Positions 52,722-60,984 are shown, numbered from the stretch's first letter. The stretch: DNA of 64,000 nucleotides from Thalassotalea algicola (GCF_012932965.1 NZ_JABBXH010000002.1:367120-431119); one strand, 5' to 3'. Translations and numbers: made by a program. Notes: generated by a model not told the origin, from the sequence alone.

Positions 52722-54063
52722 AAACTCACTTAAATTTAGGCTGATTTTTAGTGCAGTTGCGATGCTGCTAGTGCTTCTCCCTGCCATTGGCTTTACGTTA
52801 AACAGTGCATTTGAAAAGCATTTAATTGCCGCGATTGAAAATGAGTTAACAGCGCAAAGTTACAGTATTTTAGCAGACACGGAATATTTTGATGGTCAGC
52901 TTGTTATGCCTACAGAGCTTCTTGATAGCCAATTTAATGTTATTGACTCTGGTTTATATGCCTTAGTAGAGCGTCAAAATACAGAAGTTACTAATAGCAA
53001 AACAATGTTATGGCACTCACCCTCGGCACTCAATCTTTCTCTGATAAATAGAACGGACATCTTTCAGCCACCACCACAAGGTGAACGAAACTTTTATCAA
53101 GTACAGACTAATAGTGATTACTTTGTTTCGAGTTTATCAGTAAGTTATTCAGATAAGGGCATAGAAATCCCAATAACATTACATATAGTCAAGAATCAAA
53201 ATACTTACCTTTCGTCATTGAATGCCTTTAGACAACAACTTTTTGTGTGGCTACTGCTAATTGCTATGGCGTTTGTAGTGATCCAATGGGCATGGCTGAA
53301 GTGGACATTAAAGCCGTTAAATCAATTGTCTACTGAATTAAGGCTGGTAGAGCAGGGCGACAAGGAAAATGTGCAAGGTAACTTTCCTGACGAAGTTAAG
53401 CCGGTAATAGAACAACTCAACCATTTATTAAAAAATGAGCAAGCACAGCGACTTCGTTATAGAAATGCTATGGCTGATTTAGCCCATAGTTTAAAAACAC
53501 CGTTAGCGACAATTAAGACCTCAGATAAAGTTAATGTAGAAGTAAATAACGAGGTGGACAGAATAAGCAATATTATCGAACATCAACTTAAAAAAGCCCA
53601 AACAGCAGGGGAATCTGCTTGGCGGCTAAGTGTGGATATAGAGCCTATTATAGAAAAACTTGTCTCAGCATTGACTAAAATATATCGAGATAAACAAATA
53701 ATTGTCACAAAAAATATTGTGAGAAACTGTAAGTTTAGAGGTGATGAAGCTGATTTGATGGAGGTTCTAGGTAATATACTCGATAACGCATTTAAGGCTG
53801 CCGATAAAAATATAAGCATACAAGTCACTAATAACAAGAAGCTATTGGAAGTACAAATTGGTGATGATGGCAAAGGTATTAAAGAAGTAGATCGGAAAAA
53901 AATTCTGCAACGCGGTGTTAGAGCTGATACATACCAGCAAGGCCATGGCATTGGCTTAGCTATTGTTAGAGATATTGTTGATAGTTATAAAGGTCAGCTT
54001 ATTATAGAAAGAGACAGCCAACTAAATGGTGCTGCATTTATTATAAAGTTTCCTGCTTCATAG
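52714..54063 (+). CDS. PhoQ-like sensor histidine kinase
   Basis: This 449-residue kinase has two transmembrane helices (about residues 10-28 and 173-195) with a periplasmic sensor of about 145 residues between them. A HAMP linker and the H-box MADLAHSLKTPLATIKTSD follow, the ADLAHSLKTPL wording being PhoQ-like. The HATPase has GNILDNAFKAADK, GDDGKGI and GHGIGLAIV. PhoQ senses Mg2+, acid pH and cationic peptides in enteric bacteria, but the sensor part here is different. It starts inside the regulator gene, so translation is coupled. Confidence 0.92.
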   Translation: MIKNSLKFRLIFSAVAMLLVLLPAIGFTLNSAFEKHLIAAIENELTAQSYSILADTEYFDGQLVMPTELLDSQFNVIDSGLYALVERQNTEVTNSKTMLWHSPSALNLSLINRTDIFQPPPQGERNFYQVQTNSDYFVSSLSVSYSDKGIEIPITLHIVKNQNTYLSSLNAFRQQLFVWLLLIAMAFVVIQWAWLKWTLKPLNQLSTELRLVEQGDKENVQGNFPDEVKPVIEQLNHLLKNEQAQRLRYRNAMADLAHSLKTPLATIKTSDKVNVEVNNEVDRISNIIEHQLKKAQTAGESAWRLSVDIEPIIEKLVSALTKIYRDKQIIVTKNIVRNCKFRGDEADLMEVLGNILDNAFKAADKNISIQVTNNKKLLEVQIGDDGKGIKEVDRKKILQRGVRADTYQQGHGIGLAIVRDIVDSYKGQLIIERDSQLNGAAFIIKFPAS

Positions 54064-54072
54064 TTTCGGTCG

Positions 54073-54094
54073 TTAAGTTTCAGTTCAGTTTGCC
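54073..54094 (+). promoter_or_regulatory. Direct repeat pair before the DUF3300 gene
   Basis: TTAAGTTTCAG and TTCAGTTTGCC follow each other directly with an 11-base period, both fitting TTmAGTTTnnn as in the repeats at 51647-51668. They lie 41 bases before the DUF3300 ATG, so the regulator may control this gene separately from the upstream operon. Confidence 0.5.
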
Positions 54095-54134
54095 ACTGTT
54101 AAATTAAACCCAAGTTCATTTCGATGGGTATTTA

Positions 54135-55568
54135 ATGATGAAATATAAACTGTTAATGGGAGCATTTTTATTTGCTGCTACATCAGCTCAAGCTGATTAT
54201 TACAGTGAAAGTATTGATACAGGGCAAGTAAACGAGGTTAATCAATATTTCACTCAAGGCGAGCTAGCTCAAATGCTAGCGCCAATAGCTTTATATCCCG
54301 ATACTTTGCTAACTCACATTCTAATTGCTTCTAGCTATCCGTTAGAGGTGGTTGAGGCATATCGTTGGCAAAAAGATAATCAATCTCTGTCTGAACAAAC
54401 ATTTAACAACAAACTAGATAGACAAAATTGGGACGCCAGTGTCAAAGCCTTGGTGCCGTTTGAACGTGTGCTAAAACAAATGCAGGATGATTTAACTTGG
54501 ATGAGAAATTTAGGGGATGCGTTTTTAGGTCAAGAACAATCGGTACTTGATACCATTCAAGAGCTTCGTCAACAGGCATACAATTCAGGAAGTTTAGATG
54601 ACTTAGAGAATGCAAAAGTAGAATATGACAACGAAAAAATTGTAATTGTACCAAGTAGTCCTAAAGTTATTTATGTTCCTTATTACGACACACGTGAAGT
54701 CTACGGTTATTGGCGCTGGCACCATTATCCGCCTCGTTACTGGCATTGGGATCGCTATTATTACAACCATCCTGTGGCATGGCATGCTGGTGTTCATATC
54801 GGAGTAAGCTTTTTCTTTAGCGCGTTTCACTGGCATCATGGCTACGTAGTCGTTAACCACCACAAAGTGCATCATCACCGCAAACGTCACCATATTATTC
54901 GAAGTGGATATTCAAAACGTTGGCATCATAAGCCTACACACCGTAAGAATGTGGCCTATAGAACAGCAACAGTGAAAGAGAAGTATAAATATAAAAGTTC
55001 ACACTCAGTTCGCTACAATAAACAGCGAAATACAGCTAAATTAGTAAGAAGTAGTAAAGCAGTTACAAAGCAACGAACTTATACAAAGTTGGCTAGTAAC
55101 AATGCAAAACCTCGCAAAACTAATTCGTATAAGCAACAGTCAAATACGGTAAAAACTGTACGTCCTTATAGCCACAACAAGAAACGAGAAGTGTCATCTG
55201 AAAAGCAATTTAGAAAAGCAAATGATAGACAAATTAATACGATTAAACGTAGTAATAGCAAATCGATTCACTCAAATAATAATAGGCACTCGTATAAAGC
55301 GGGTAATTACAAAAATCAAGCGAGAGCAATAGGGGATGTAAGAGCTAATAGTAACAATAAGAAGCGAGCATTGCCTTCGGAGAAACATAATCGATATGCA
55401 AACAATCAACAAGTTAACGCTAACGCTAAAGAGTATAGCCATGTGAGTAAAAAACGAAGTAACTCGACAAAAACTTCAGTGAGAAAATCAACGTCTAAAA
55501 CTGGTTCTCGCTCTGCTAGAACTAGCTCAAGCAAGGCAAAGAGCAATCGAAGTGAACGTAAACATTAG
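54135..55568 (+). CDS. DUF3300 exported protein with a long basic, His-rich tail
   Basis: This 477-residue protein has a signal peptide (AATSAQA-DYY). The DUF3300 domain (about residues 35-215) includes FTQGELAQMLAPIALYPDTLLTHILIASSYPLEVVEAYRW. A Trp/Tyr/His-rich stretch (about 185-260: WRWHHYPPRYWHWDRYYYNH) follows. The last 220 residues are an Asn/Ser/Lys/Arg-rich, strongly basic tail with two imperfect 21-residue repeats sharing NKKR, SEK, AN and Q(I/V)N. DUF3300 is of unknown function. The gene follows a TCS and precedes PPK2, and its repeats at 54073 suggest TCS control. Confidence 0.8.
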   Translation: MMKYKLLMGAFLFAATSAQADYYSESIDTGQVNEVNQYFTQGELAQMLAPIALYPDTLLTHILIASSYPLEVVEAYRWQKDNQSLSEQTFNNKLDRQNWDASVKALVPFERVLKQMQDDLTWMRNLGDAFLGQEQSVLDTIQELRQQAYNSGSLDDLENAKVEYDNEKIVIVPSSPKVIYVPYYDTREVYGYWRWHHYPPRYWHWDRYYYNHPVAWHAGVHIGVSFFFSAFHWHHGYVVVNHHKVHHHRKRHHIIRSGYSKRWHHKPTHRKNVAYRTATVKEKYKYKSSHSVRYNKQRNTAKLVRSSKAVTKQRTYTKLASNNAKPRKTNSYKQQSNTVKTVRPYSHNKKREVSSEKQFRKANDRQINTIKRSNSKSIHSNNNRHSYKAGNYKNQARAIGDVRANSNNKKRALPSEKHNRYANNQQVNANAKEYSHVSKKRSNSTKTSVRKSTSKTGSRSARTSSSKAKSNRSERKH

Positions 55569-55651
55569 TATTTAAATAGTTAATAGTAAAAATGGCTGAA
55601 ACTACAATATTTACTTATAGTTACCGTAAACCTTTTAATGTTTAATTAACT

Positions 55652-56470
55652 ATGTATAAGCCGACGACAATTGAACTAGCGGCTCCAACGCTATTGGAAG
55701 ATGTAAATTTGACAGCCAGTTTGGAGGATAAGCAGCGATATGAGCAAAAGCTTAAAAAGTGGCAAAAGCGGATGTTACAAGTTCAACAAGCATACTTTAG
55801 ACAGGGCCGAAGAACTATTATTGTGCTTGAAGGTTGGGATGCGAGCGGAAAAGGTGGCGCGATTCGTCGTTTGACAGAAAAGCTCGACCCTCGAGGATTT
55901 AGGGTATATCCAATCGCAGCTCCCACAGTTGAAGAACAAAGTAAGCATTACTTATATCGCTTCCAAACCAAACTACCAGCTCCCGGTAACATAGCAATAT
56001 TTGACCGTTCTTATTACGGAAGAGTGTTAGTAGAACGTGTTGAAGGCTTTGCAAACGAAATACAGTGGCAAAGGGCTTATCAAGAAATAAATGAGTTTGA
56101 ACGGCTTTTAGTTGATGATGGGGTAAGAGTCGTTAAGTTGCTTATTCATATTGATCAAGAAGAACAACTTAAACGATTTATGGAACGTTTAAATAACCCA
56201 ATTAAGCGTTGGAAATTAACCGAAGAAGACTTACGTAATAGAGATAAATGGCAAGAATATCACCAAGCGCTTAATGACATGTTAACTTATTCTAATACGA
56301 ACATTTCACAGTGGCATGTTATTTCTGGCAACCATAAGTGGCATGCCCGTATTCAAGTACTCAAAACCGTGGTTAAAGCCATGGAAGAAGGGGTTGATAC
56401 GACAATACCTCCCTTAGATAAAACGCTTGTTAGCGCTGCTCAAATGTTATTAAAGAAAGAATTAGTTTAA
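55652..56470 (+). CDS. Polyphosphate kinase 2 family (PPK2)
   Basis: This 272-residue P-loop kinase has Walker A VLEGWDASGKGGAI (about residues 60-73) and the lid/Walker B sequence NIAIFDRSYYGRVLVERVEGF. The lengths and motifs match class I/III PPK2 proteins, which use polyphosphate to phosphorylate nucleoside mono- or diphosphates. Without alignment the class is uncertain. It is 83 bases after the DUF3300 gene on the same strand, so it may be co-regulated. Its stop overlaps the convergent solute-binding gene by nine bases. Confidence 0.88.
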   Translation: MYKPTTIELAAPTLLEDVNLTASLEDKQRYEQKLKKWQKRMLQVQQAYFRQGRRTIIVLEGWDASGKGGAIRRLTEKLDPRGFRVYPIAAPTVEEQSKHYLYRFQTKLPAPGNIAIFDRSYYGRVLVERVEGFANEIQWQRAYQEINEFERLLVDDGVRVVKLLIHIDQEEQLKRFMERLNNPIKRWKLTEEDLRNRDKWQEYHQALNDMLTYSNTNISQWHVISGNHKWHARIQVLKTVVKAMEEGVDTTIPPLDKTLVSAAQMLLKKELV

Positions 56471-57187
56471 CTGTTGGCGCAACTTATTAACTATATCGCA
56501 ATCGGTAAATTTACTTGCCGCTAAATATACATCGACTTCCTGGTCAGGAATATCAAATACTGACTTCAACTGACTAGCGGCAAAACCTTGAGATATGGCC
56601 ATAACTTTAAGCAATGGTAAATCTGCTACCATAGCGTCTATTTTTCCCGAATAAAGAAGAGCGATTAGTTGAGACAGTTCACTAGCAAGTTGGAAGTGCT
56701 GGCCCTCTTTAAACCCTTGTTTTTCGAATAAAAGATGTGCGTAATCATTACGCATTAAACCAAGTTTTAAGCTTTTGGCTTGCTGCAGGGTTTGTAAATC
56801 TTTAGGTTTATCATTGTCTAATTGAATAATTGACATTTTGAAGGTTAACAATCGACCAATCCATTCAAATTGTGATTCACGTTCGGGGGTTCTAACGATT
56901 GGATAAATTAGTGTGTTGCTATTGCTTTGGGCATTCTGAAAGGCTCGCGCCCAAGGATATACTTGAAAATTTGCTTCGAGTCCGGCTTTTGCTAACAATT
57001 CCCTCACTTGCTTCGTTGTTTGTCCATCAAGCTTATCTCCGTTCATAAATTGAAGAGGAGGCGCTATTTCGGTGACAACGGAAATCGGCTTTGTTAGTAG
57101 ATTATTGGCGTAACTATTTTCGTGAAATGTACTAAAGATTAATACCCAAAAGTGGCTTAAAAACAATAATAATTTTTGTATTTTCAA
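56462..57187 (-). CDS. Periplasmic solute-binding protein, family 3 type (second)
   Basis: This 241-residue protein has a signal peptide ending near NSYA (about residue 27). VVTEIAPPLQFMNGDKLDGQTTKQVRELLAKAGLEANF and ALLYSGKIDAMVADLPL follow the SBP_bac_3 fold. No permease gene adjoins it. It begins three bases after the 65-residue protein gene and lies in the same direction as the PspB-like gene, so the three may be an operon. It differs clearly from the protein at 46547. Confidence 0.78.
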   Translation of the reverse strand: MKIQKLLLFLSHFWVLIFSTFHENSYANNLLTKPISVVTEIAPPLQFMNGDKLDGQTTKQVRELLAKAGLEANFQVYPWARAFQNAQSNSNTLIYPIVRTPERESQFEWIGRLLTFKMSIIQLDNDKPKDLQTLQQAKSLKLGLMRNDYAHLLFEKQGFKEGQHFQLASELSQLIALLYSGKIDAMVADLPLLKVMAISQGFAASQLKSVFDIPDQEVDVYLAASKFTDCDIVNKLRQQLN

Positions 57188-57190
57188 ATG

Positions 57191-57388
57191 CTATTCCTCA
57201 GTCATATATCGCTCGTAATCGGCAACACCAAAATAACGAATAGATTTTTTGTGTTTTACACGTTTAGCAATGAGTATATCGTCACAATAGATTTTTACTA
57301 TTTGCTTATCACCATTACTGTCTGTTTCGTAGCTATATTGCTCATTTAACCTTAAGTTATCAAATTCTGAGCGCATTATTAGCTTCAT
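57191..57388 (-). CDS. Small hypothetical protein (65 residues)
   Basis: This begins MKLIMRSEFDNLRLNEQYSYETD and is soluble, charged, with a beta-rich look (KQIVKIYCDDILIAKRVKHKK). No family recognised. It is squeezed between the solute-binding gene (three bases) and the PspB-like gene (two bases), so it is likely translated from a polycistronic message. No clear ribosome site. Confidence 0.6.
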   Translation of the reverse strand: MKLIMRSEFDNLRLNEQYSYETDSNGDKQIVKIYCDDILIAKRVKHKKSIRYFGVADYERYMTEE

Positions 57389-57390
57389 TA

Positions 57391-57633
57391 CTATAAGCCA
57401 TTTATTTCTTTATTGACGTTATAGCCCTCGTCAGTAACAATTTTCTCGAGAACTTGCATACGTTCTTCAAGTTTTGTCACTTGTGCTTTTAACTCTGAAT
57501 TTTCTTCGCTTGATTGTTGTTTGTATTTCATTGTTTTTTCTTTGAATTTTAGATGTTTTTGATACATATCGTATAACACACCAAACCCAACTGAAATGAG
57601 TACAATCATTACGACCATAGTCGTACCTGACAT
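57391..57633 (-). CDS. PspB-like small membrane protein
   Basis: This 80-residue protein has an N-terminal transmembrane helix (residues about 5-24, MVVMIVLISVGFGVLYDMY) and a coiled-coil tail ending LEERMQVLEKIVTDEGYNVNKEI. This follows PspB, whose C-terminus is ...RMRERIQALESILDAEHPNW. PspB relays envelope stress with PspC to PspA/PspF. No pspA, pspC or pspF is visible here, so this is an orphan. AGGAG gives a good ribosome site. Confidence 0.65.
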   Translation of the reverse strand: MSGTTMVVMIVLISVGFGVLYDMYQKHLKFKEKTMKYKQQSSEENSELKAQVTKLEERMQVLEKIVTDEGYNVNKEINGL

Positions 57634-57773
57634 AGTCTGCTCCTATCTCTAAAGTAAAAAATAACGTTTAATAAAGTTGTTTAAAATTGAGTATAAACAG
57701 CAGCAATGAAAATTGATAGCAACGAGGCACAATCTATTAAATAGTAAGCACCTCGCATTTTAATGACGGGAGC

Positions 57774-58379
57774 TTATTTTGCTATTGATGCTAGCTCAAG
57801 TGTAACTTGTGCTAGTCCTTTCTGTTTAATACGGCGGCTTAACTCTGCTTTTTTGCTTTGCAATAACGAAATTCCTTCAATCACCATATCATAGGCCTTC
57901 CACTGACCTGTTTTTTTGTTTTTACGCATTTTAAATTGAATATCAATTTCTGGTGCATTGGCATCAATTATCTTTGCCGTAACCGCAACCATTTTTTTAT
58001 TATCAAATGGCTTTTCGTTTTCATAAATTACCTGTTGATTTTTATATTTTGTTAATGCATTTGCATAGGTGCGAATTAAGTAGTGACGCATTGATTGAAC
58101 AAACTTCTTGCGTTCAGAGTCAGTAGTCTTTTTTAATTGTTTGCCAAGAATACGGTAAGCCGCATATTTATAATCAACATGTGGCATTAGCTCTTCTTCA
58201 ACTATCGTGCGCATTAGTTCGGGAAACTTTGTTAGTTCTTGTTGGCTGCTGGCTATGCGACTAAATAAGCCATTACCTGTAGTTTCCAATACTTGGTATG
58301 GCGATGATTGTTGTGCATGAGCTACTGATAACATGCTGTTTAACACAAATAGTGCTGTAATTGAGATAACTTTTAACAT
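57774..58379 (-). CDS. MlaC/Ttg2D-family phospholipid-binding protein
   Basis: This 201-residue protein has a signal peptide (LSVAHA-QQS) and the MlaC fold: LMRTIVEEELMPHVDYKYAAYRILGKQ, then FVQSMRHYLIRTYANALTKYKNQQV and WKAYDMVIEGISLLQSKKAELSRRIKQKGL. MlaC ferries phospholipid between the outer and inner membranes for the MlaFEDB transporter. No mlaFEDB genes adjoin it, so this is an orphan copy. A TetR-type palindrome lies 17 bases before its start, hinting at regulation by the adjacent tetR product. Confidence 0.88.
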   Translation of the reverse strand: MLKVISITALFVLNSMLSVAHAQQSSPYQVLETTGNGLFSRIASSQQELTKFPELMRTIVEEELMPHVDYKYAAYRILGKQLKKTTDSERKKFVQSMRHYLIRTYANALTKYKNQQVIYENEKPFDNKKMVAVTAKIIDANAPEIDIQFKMRKNKKTGQWKAYDMVIEGISLLQSKKAELSRRIKQKGLAQVTLELASIAK

Positions 58380-58395
58380 TGTTATTTCCCTTTGT

Positions 58396-58417
58396 ACATA
58401 CCGACCGCTCGGTATGT
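58396..58417. promoter_or_regulatory. TetR-type palindrome upstream of mlaC-like gene
   Basis: ACATACCGA-CCGC-TCGGTATGT is a perfect 9-bp inverted repeat with a four-base centre, between the mlaC-like ATG and the tetR stop. Its core ACCGACCGnTnGGT is shared with the site before tetR at 59090-59105. Confidence 0.6.
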
Positions 58418-58468
58418 TGATGAGCGATAAAAATTAGTCGTAAACGTTAAGTTGAAACGACTATTTAC

Positions 58469-59056
58469 TTAGTTTTTCTGTAATGATTTGATGTATACGC
58501 AAAGTTCAGCCATTACTGTTTGAAACAATGCTTTATTTTGAGTGCTTTTACTTAGGCTTGAAGAGCCATGAAAAGCAGAAACGATAAAGTAAGAAACTTG
58601 AGAGTAATCAAGGTCACTGCGTAGCTGCTCACTGACTCGTCTTAAATTTTCAGAAATAAGTGTATTAAGTTTCTGCTGCATAGCTAATATACGCAGCCTA
58701 AAGCCTTCGTCTACACATGCCATTTCTTGAGACAAGTTATTAACAGGGCACCCGCATATTACTTCTTCACAGCTCATATCTTTCGCTAATGATTCGAAGA
58801 AATCACATAAACCTTGAATCGGATCTTCTTGAGTGACAGCAGGCTCCCACATCGATAAAAACATCGGCGTGTAAATCTCTTCAAATACGGCGTATCCTAA
58901 CTCCTGTTTATTTGCAAAATGGTGGTAAAGAGCACCTTTTGAGATATTACATTGAGTCAAAATAGTAGATAAACTCGTCGCTTGAAAGCCATTTTTGTGA
59001 ATTTCTTCACTAGTGACATCTAATATTAATTGACGGGTTTGTTCTGCTTCTCTCAT
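58469..59056 (-). CDS. TetR/AcrR-family transcriptional regulator
   Basis: This 195-residue repressor has an N-terminal TetR helix-turn-helix (residues about 8-52, ILDVTSEEIHKNGFQATSLSTILTQCNISKGALYHHFANKQELGYAVFEE) and a C-terminal ligand-binding part with a C-x-CPVNNLSQEM segment (EVICGCPVNNL). It is upstream of the mlaC-like gene. Matching palindromes before both genes suggest autoregulation and control of mlaC. The RND pump genes on the opposite strand are 740 bases away and lack this palindrome. Confidence 0.88.
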   Translation of the reverse strand: MREAEQTRQLILDVTSEEIHKNGFQATSLSTILTQCNISKGALYHHFANKQELGYAVFEEIYTPMFLSMWEPAVTQEDPIQGLCDFFESLAKDMSCEEVICGCPVNNLSQEMACVDEGFRLRILAMQQKLNTLISENLRRVSEQLRSDLDYSQVSYFIVSAFHGSSSLSKSTQNKALFQTVMAELCVYIKSLQKN

Positions 59057-59363
59057 TTTTTCTTACTTTCGCTAAGTTGAGGGCATTATAACCGACCGGT
59101 TGGTTTGTTGTAAATGTTAAAATAATATAAGTTATCTATTTAACAGCTAAGCTAACAGGTTAACTACTAGTTTTTGCTTGTCGAATTTAGTTAACTAATT
59201 GAATATTATTAACTAATATTTAGTTTAATAGGTGCTGAGTTGGTTGGGTAAATAGGTGCGTTTTGACTAATTGGAACGACTAGAAGTTAAATTGACTTAA
59301 AAGAAAGCCGACAAAAGGATGCTAAAAAGTTTGAATATTACCTAGAAAATAGCCCAGAAGAAT
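59057..59363. other. Intergenic region upstream of tetR
   Basis: This 307-base gap contains the tetR promoter with its palindrome (59090-59105) and an AT-rich palindrome TTAGTTAACTAA at 59188-59199, with a partial copy ATTAACTAAT at 59209. No open frame with a ribosome site is seen. Confidence 0.4.
59090..59105. promoter_or_regulatory. TetR-type palindrome upstream of tetR
   Basis: AACCGACC-GGTTGGTT is an inverted repeat with one mismatch, 34 bases before the tetR ATG. It shares ACCGACCG with the site at 58396-58417, so an autoregulatory operator is likely. Confidence 0.55.
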
Positions 59364-59627
59364 TTATACGGTAATGGATAATTTACTTGCTCTTCTATCT
59401 CGCTTACATCTGGCATCTAAACGCTTAGTTTTTATATTGTTGTTTTTTCTACGCTCATCGCCATTACGGCGATCAATACCGTTCCATAAATTACTCTCTT
59501 GGAAAAAGTTTTTATTTATTCGGGCGCGCTTTTGTTTTAGGTAGGCATTAACTGGAGTCTTTCGTTCATTTGTACTTTTAGTATCGACTACTTTGTTGTT
59601 AGTCCGTTTAACTGGGCTGTTAATCAT
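59364..59627 (-). CDS. Small hypothetical basic protein with RR motifs
   Basis: This 87-residue, Lys/Arg/Asn-rich protein has a tandem motif GIDRRNGDERRKNN and CKRDRRASK near its C-terminus, an R-R pattern seen in other short uncharacterised gammaproteobacterial proteins. There is no signal peptide or membrane helix. The ribosome site is weak. It may be a nucleic-acid- or polyanion-binding protein; this is inference from charge only. Confidence 0.5.
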   Translation of the reverse strand: MINSPVKRTNNKVVDTKSTNERKTPVNAYLKQKRARINKNFFQESNLWNGIDRRNGDERRKNNNIKTKRLDARCKRDRRASKLSITV

Positions 59628-59793
59628 GAACTTATAAATCTATTGTTTAATTATGTCTTGGTTATCTATATTTATCGGTAACTTAATGTAAACCTTTAGC
59701 CATAAGGGTTAATTTATCGTTAACAAAAAGTTACTCGATTTGGTGCCGTTCAGCTGCCATAATTGTGATAACTCTTAATTCTTAGGGCATTAT

Positions 59794-60975
59794 ATGAAAC
59801 CTTACTTTACTTTATCTTTACCTCAGCGCGGTAAAGCTGCGGTTCTTTTCTTTATTTCGTTCTTGGTATTGACCGGCTGTAGTCAAGAAAATGCTATGCA
59901 AACTTCTGCACCAGTGCCGGCTGTATCAGTTTATAGCGTTCAAGCTAAACCTATTGGTTTTGCTCGAGATTTTGTTGCCCGCACTGAATCTTCGAAAGAA
60001 GCGGGTATAAAAGCTAGAGTAGAAGGCGAGCTTATTGCTAGGCACTTCGAAGAAGGCCGAGTTGTTGAGAAAGGGCAGTTGTTATTTGAAATCGATCCGG
60101 CTAGCTATAAAGCATCACTTAATCAAGCGCAGGCAGAATTAGAAAGTAAACGTTCTGTAGCCGAGCGAGCAAAAAGAAACCTTAAACGAGGCCAAGAGGT
60201 TTCGAAAAAGGGGTTTATCTCACAATCTGACTTAGATAAATTAATTGCTGAAGACTTACAGGCAAAAGCTGCAGTAGCGGCAGCTGAGTCTGCCTTGGAA
60301 AAAGCCGAACTTAATTTAAGTTACACCAAAATATCAGCACCTTTTAAAGGGCGAATAGGTAAGGTTGCATTTAACGTAGGAAACATTGTTGGGCCAAGCG
60401 TAGAAGAGCTAGCACATATTCAGGTAACTGATCCAATGTATGTAAATTTCCAAGTCGAAGAAAGTGAGTTTATTTCATACTTACAAGAGCGTAACGGGTC
60501 TGATGAACCAAGAAATGTACCTTTTGATATCACCCTTAAATTACCAAACAATAAATTTTATGATAAACCAGGCCAACTAGTATTTGCCGACACACAAGTT
60601 GAATCTGGAACAGGTACTATTGAATTACGAGCGCAGTTTGATAATCCAAAAGGCATTGTGTTGCCAGGATTATTTGTAACCCTTTTTATTGAGTCTAAAG
60701 AAAAACAGTCTCTAGCTTTGGTACCTCAATCTGCAGTGCAATCAGGGCAACAAGGTAAGTCCGTATTAATTGTCGATAACGAAAATAAAGTTATACAACG
60801 CTTTGTAACCCTTGGCAGAAGAATCGATGCTATGTGGGTAGTGGAAGCTGGATTGGAAGAAAATGAAAGAATTGTAATTGAGGGACTTCAAAAAGTTAGA
60901 AGTGGTGTAGAAGTAAAACCAGTAGAAAAGGTCGTAGACCCAGTTACTGGTACCGTTTCTGACTTAGTTAAGTAA
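59794..60975 (+). CDS. RND efflux periplasmic adaptor (membrane fusion protein)
   Basis: This 393-residue lipoprotein has the lipobox LTGC (about residue 28). The lipoyl/barrel-sandwich half has VEGELIARHFEEGRVVEKGQLLFEIDPASYKASL, then an alpha-helical hairpin (about 95-160) and the returning lipoyl strand KISAPFKGRIGK. The family beta-barrel and membrane-proximal domains end in EGLQKVRSGVEVKPVEK. It joins an inner-membrane RND pump to an outer-membrane channel. It is ten bases before the permease gene. No TolC gene lies in the window. Confidence 0.93.
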   Translation: MKPYFTLSLPQRGKAAVLFFISFLVLTGCSQENAMQTSAPVPAVSVYSVQAKPIGFARDFVARTESSKEAGIKARVEGELIARHFEEGRVVEKGQLLFEIDPASYKASLNQAQAELESKRSVAERAKRNLKRGQEVSKKGFISQSDLDKLIAEDLQAKAAVAAAESALEKAELNLSYTKISAPFKGRIGKVAFNVGNIVGPSVEELAHIQVTDPMYVNFQVEESEFISYLQERNGSDEPRNVPFDITLKLPNNKFYDKPGQLVFADTQVESGTGTIELRAQFDNPKGIVLPGLFVTLFIESKEKQSLALVPQSAVQSGQQGKSVLIVDNENKVIQRFVTLGRRIDAMWVVEAGLEENERIVIEGLQKVRSGVEVKPVEKVVDPVTGTVSDLVK

Positions 60976-60984
60976 GGGCCAGAT

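Noticed and set aside
59690-59710. AACCTTT...AAGGGTT inverted repeat ahead of the RND operon as an operator
   Set aside because: One mismatch in a short AT-rich stem and no similarity to the TetR palindromes, so the support is too weak.
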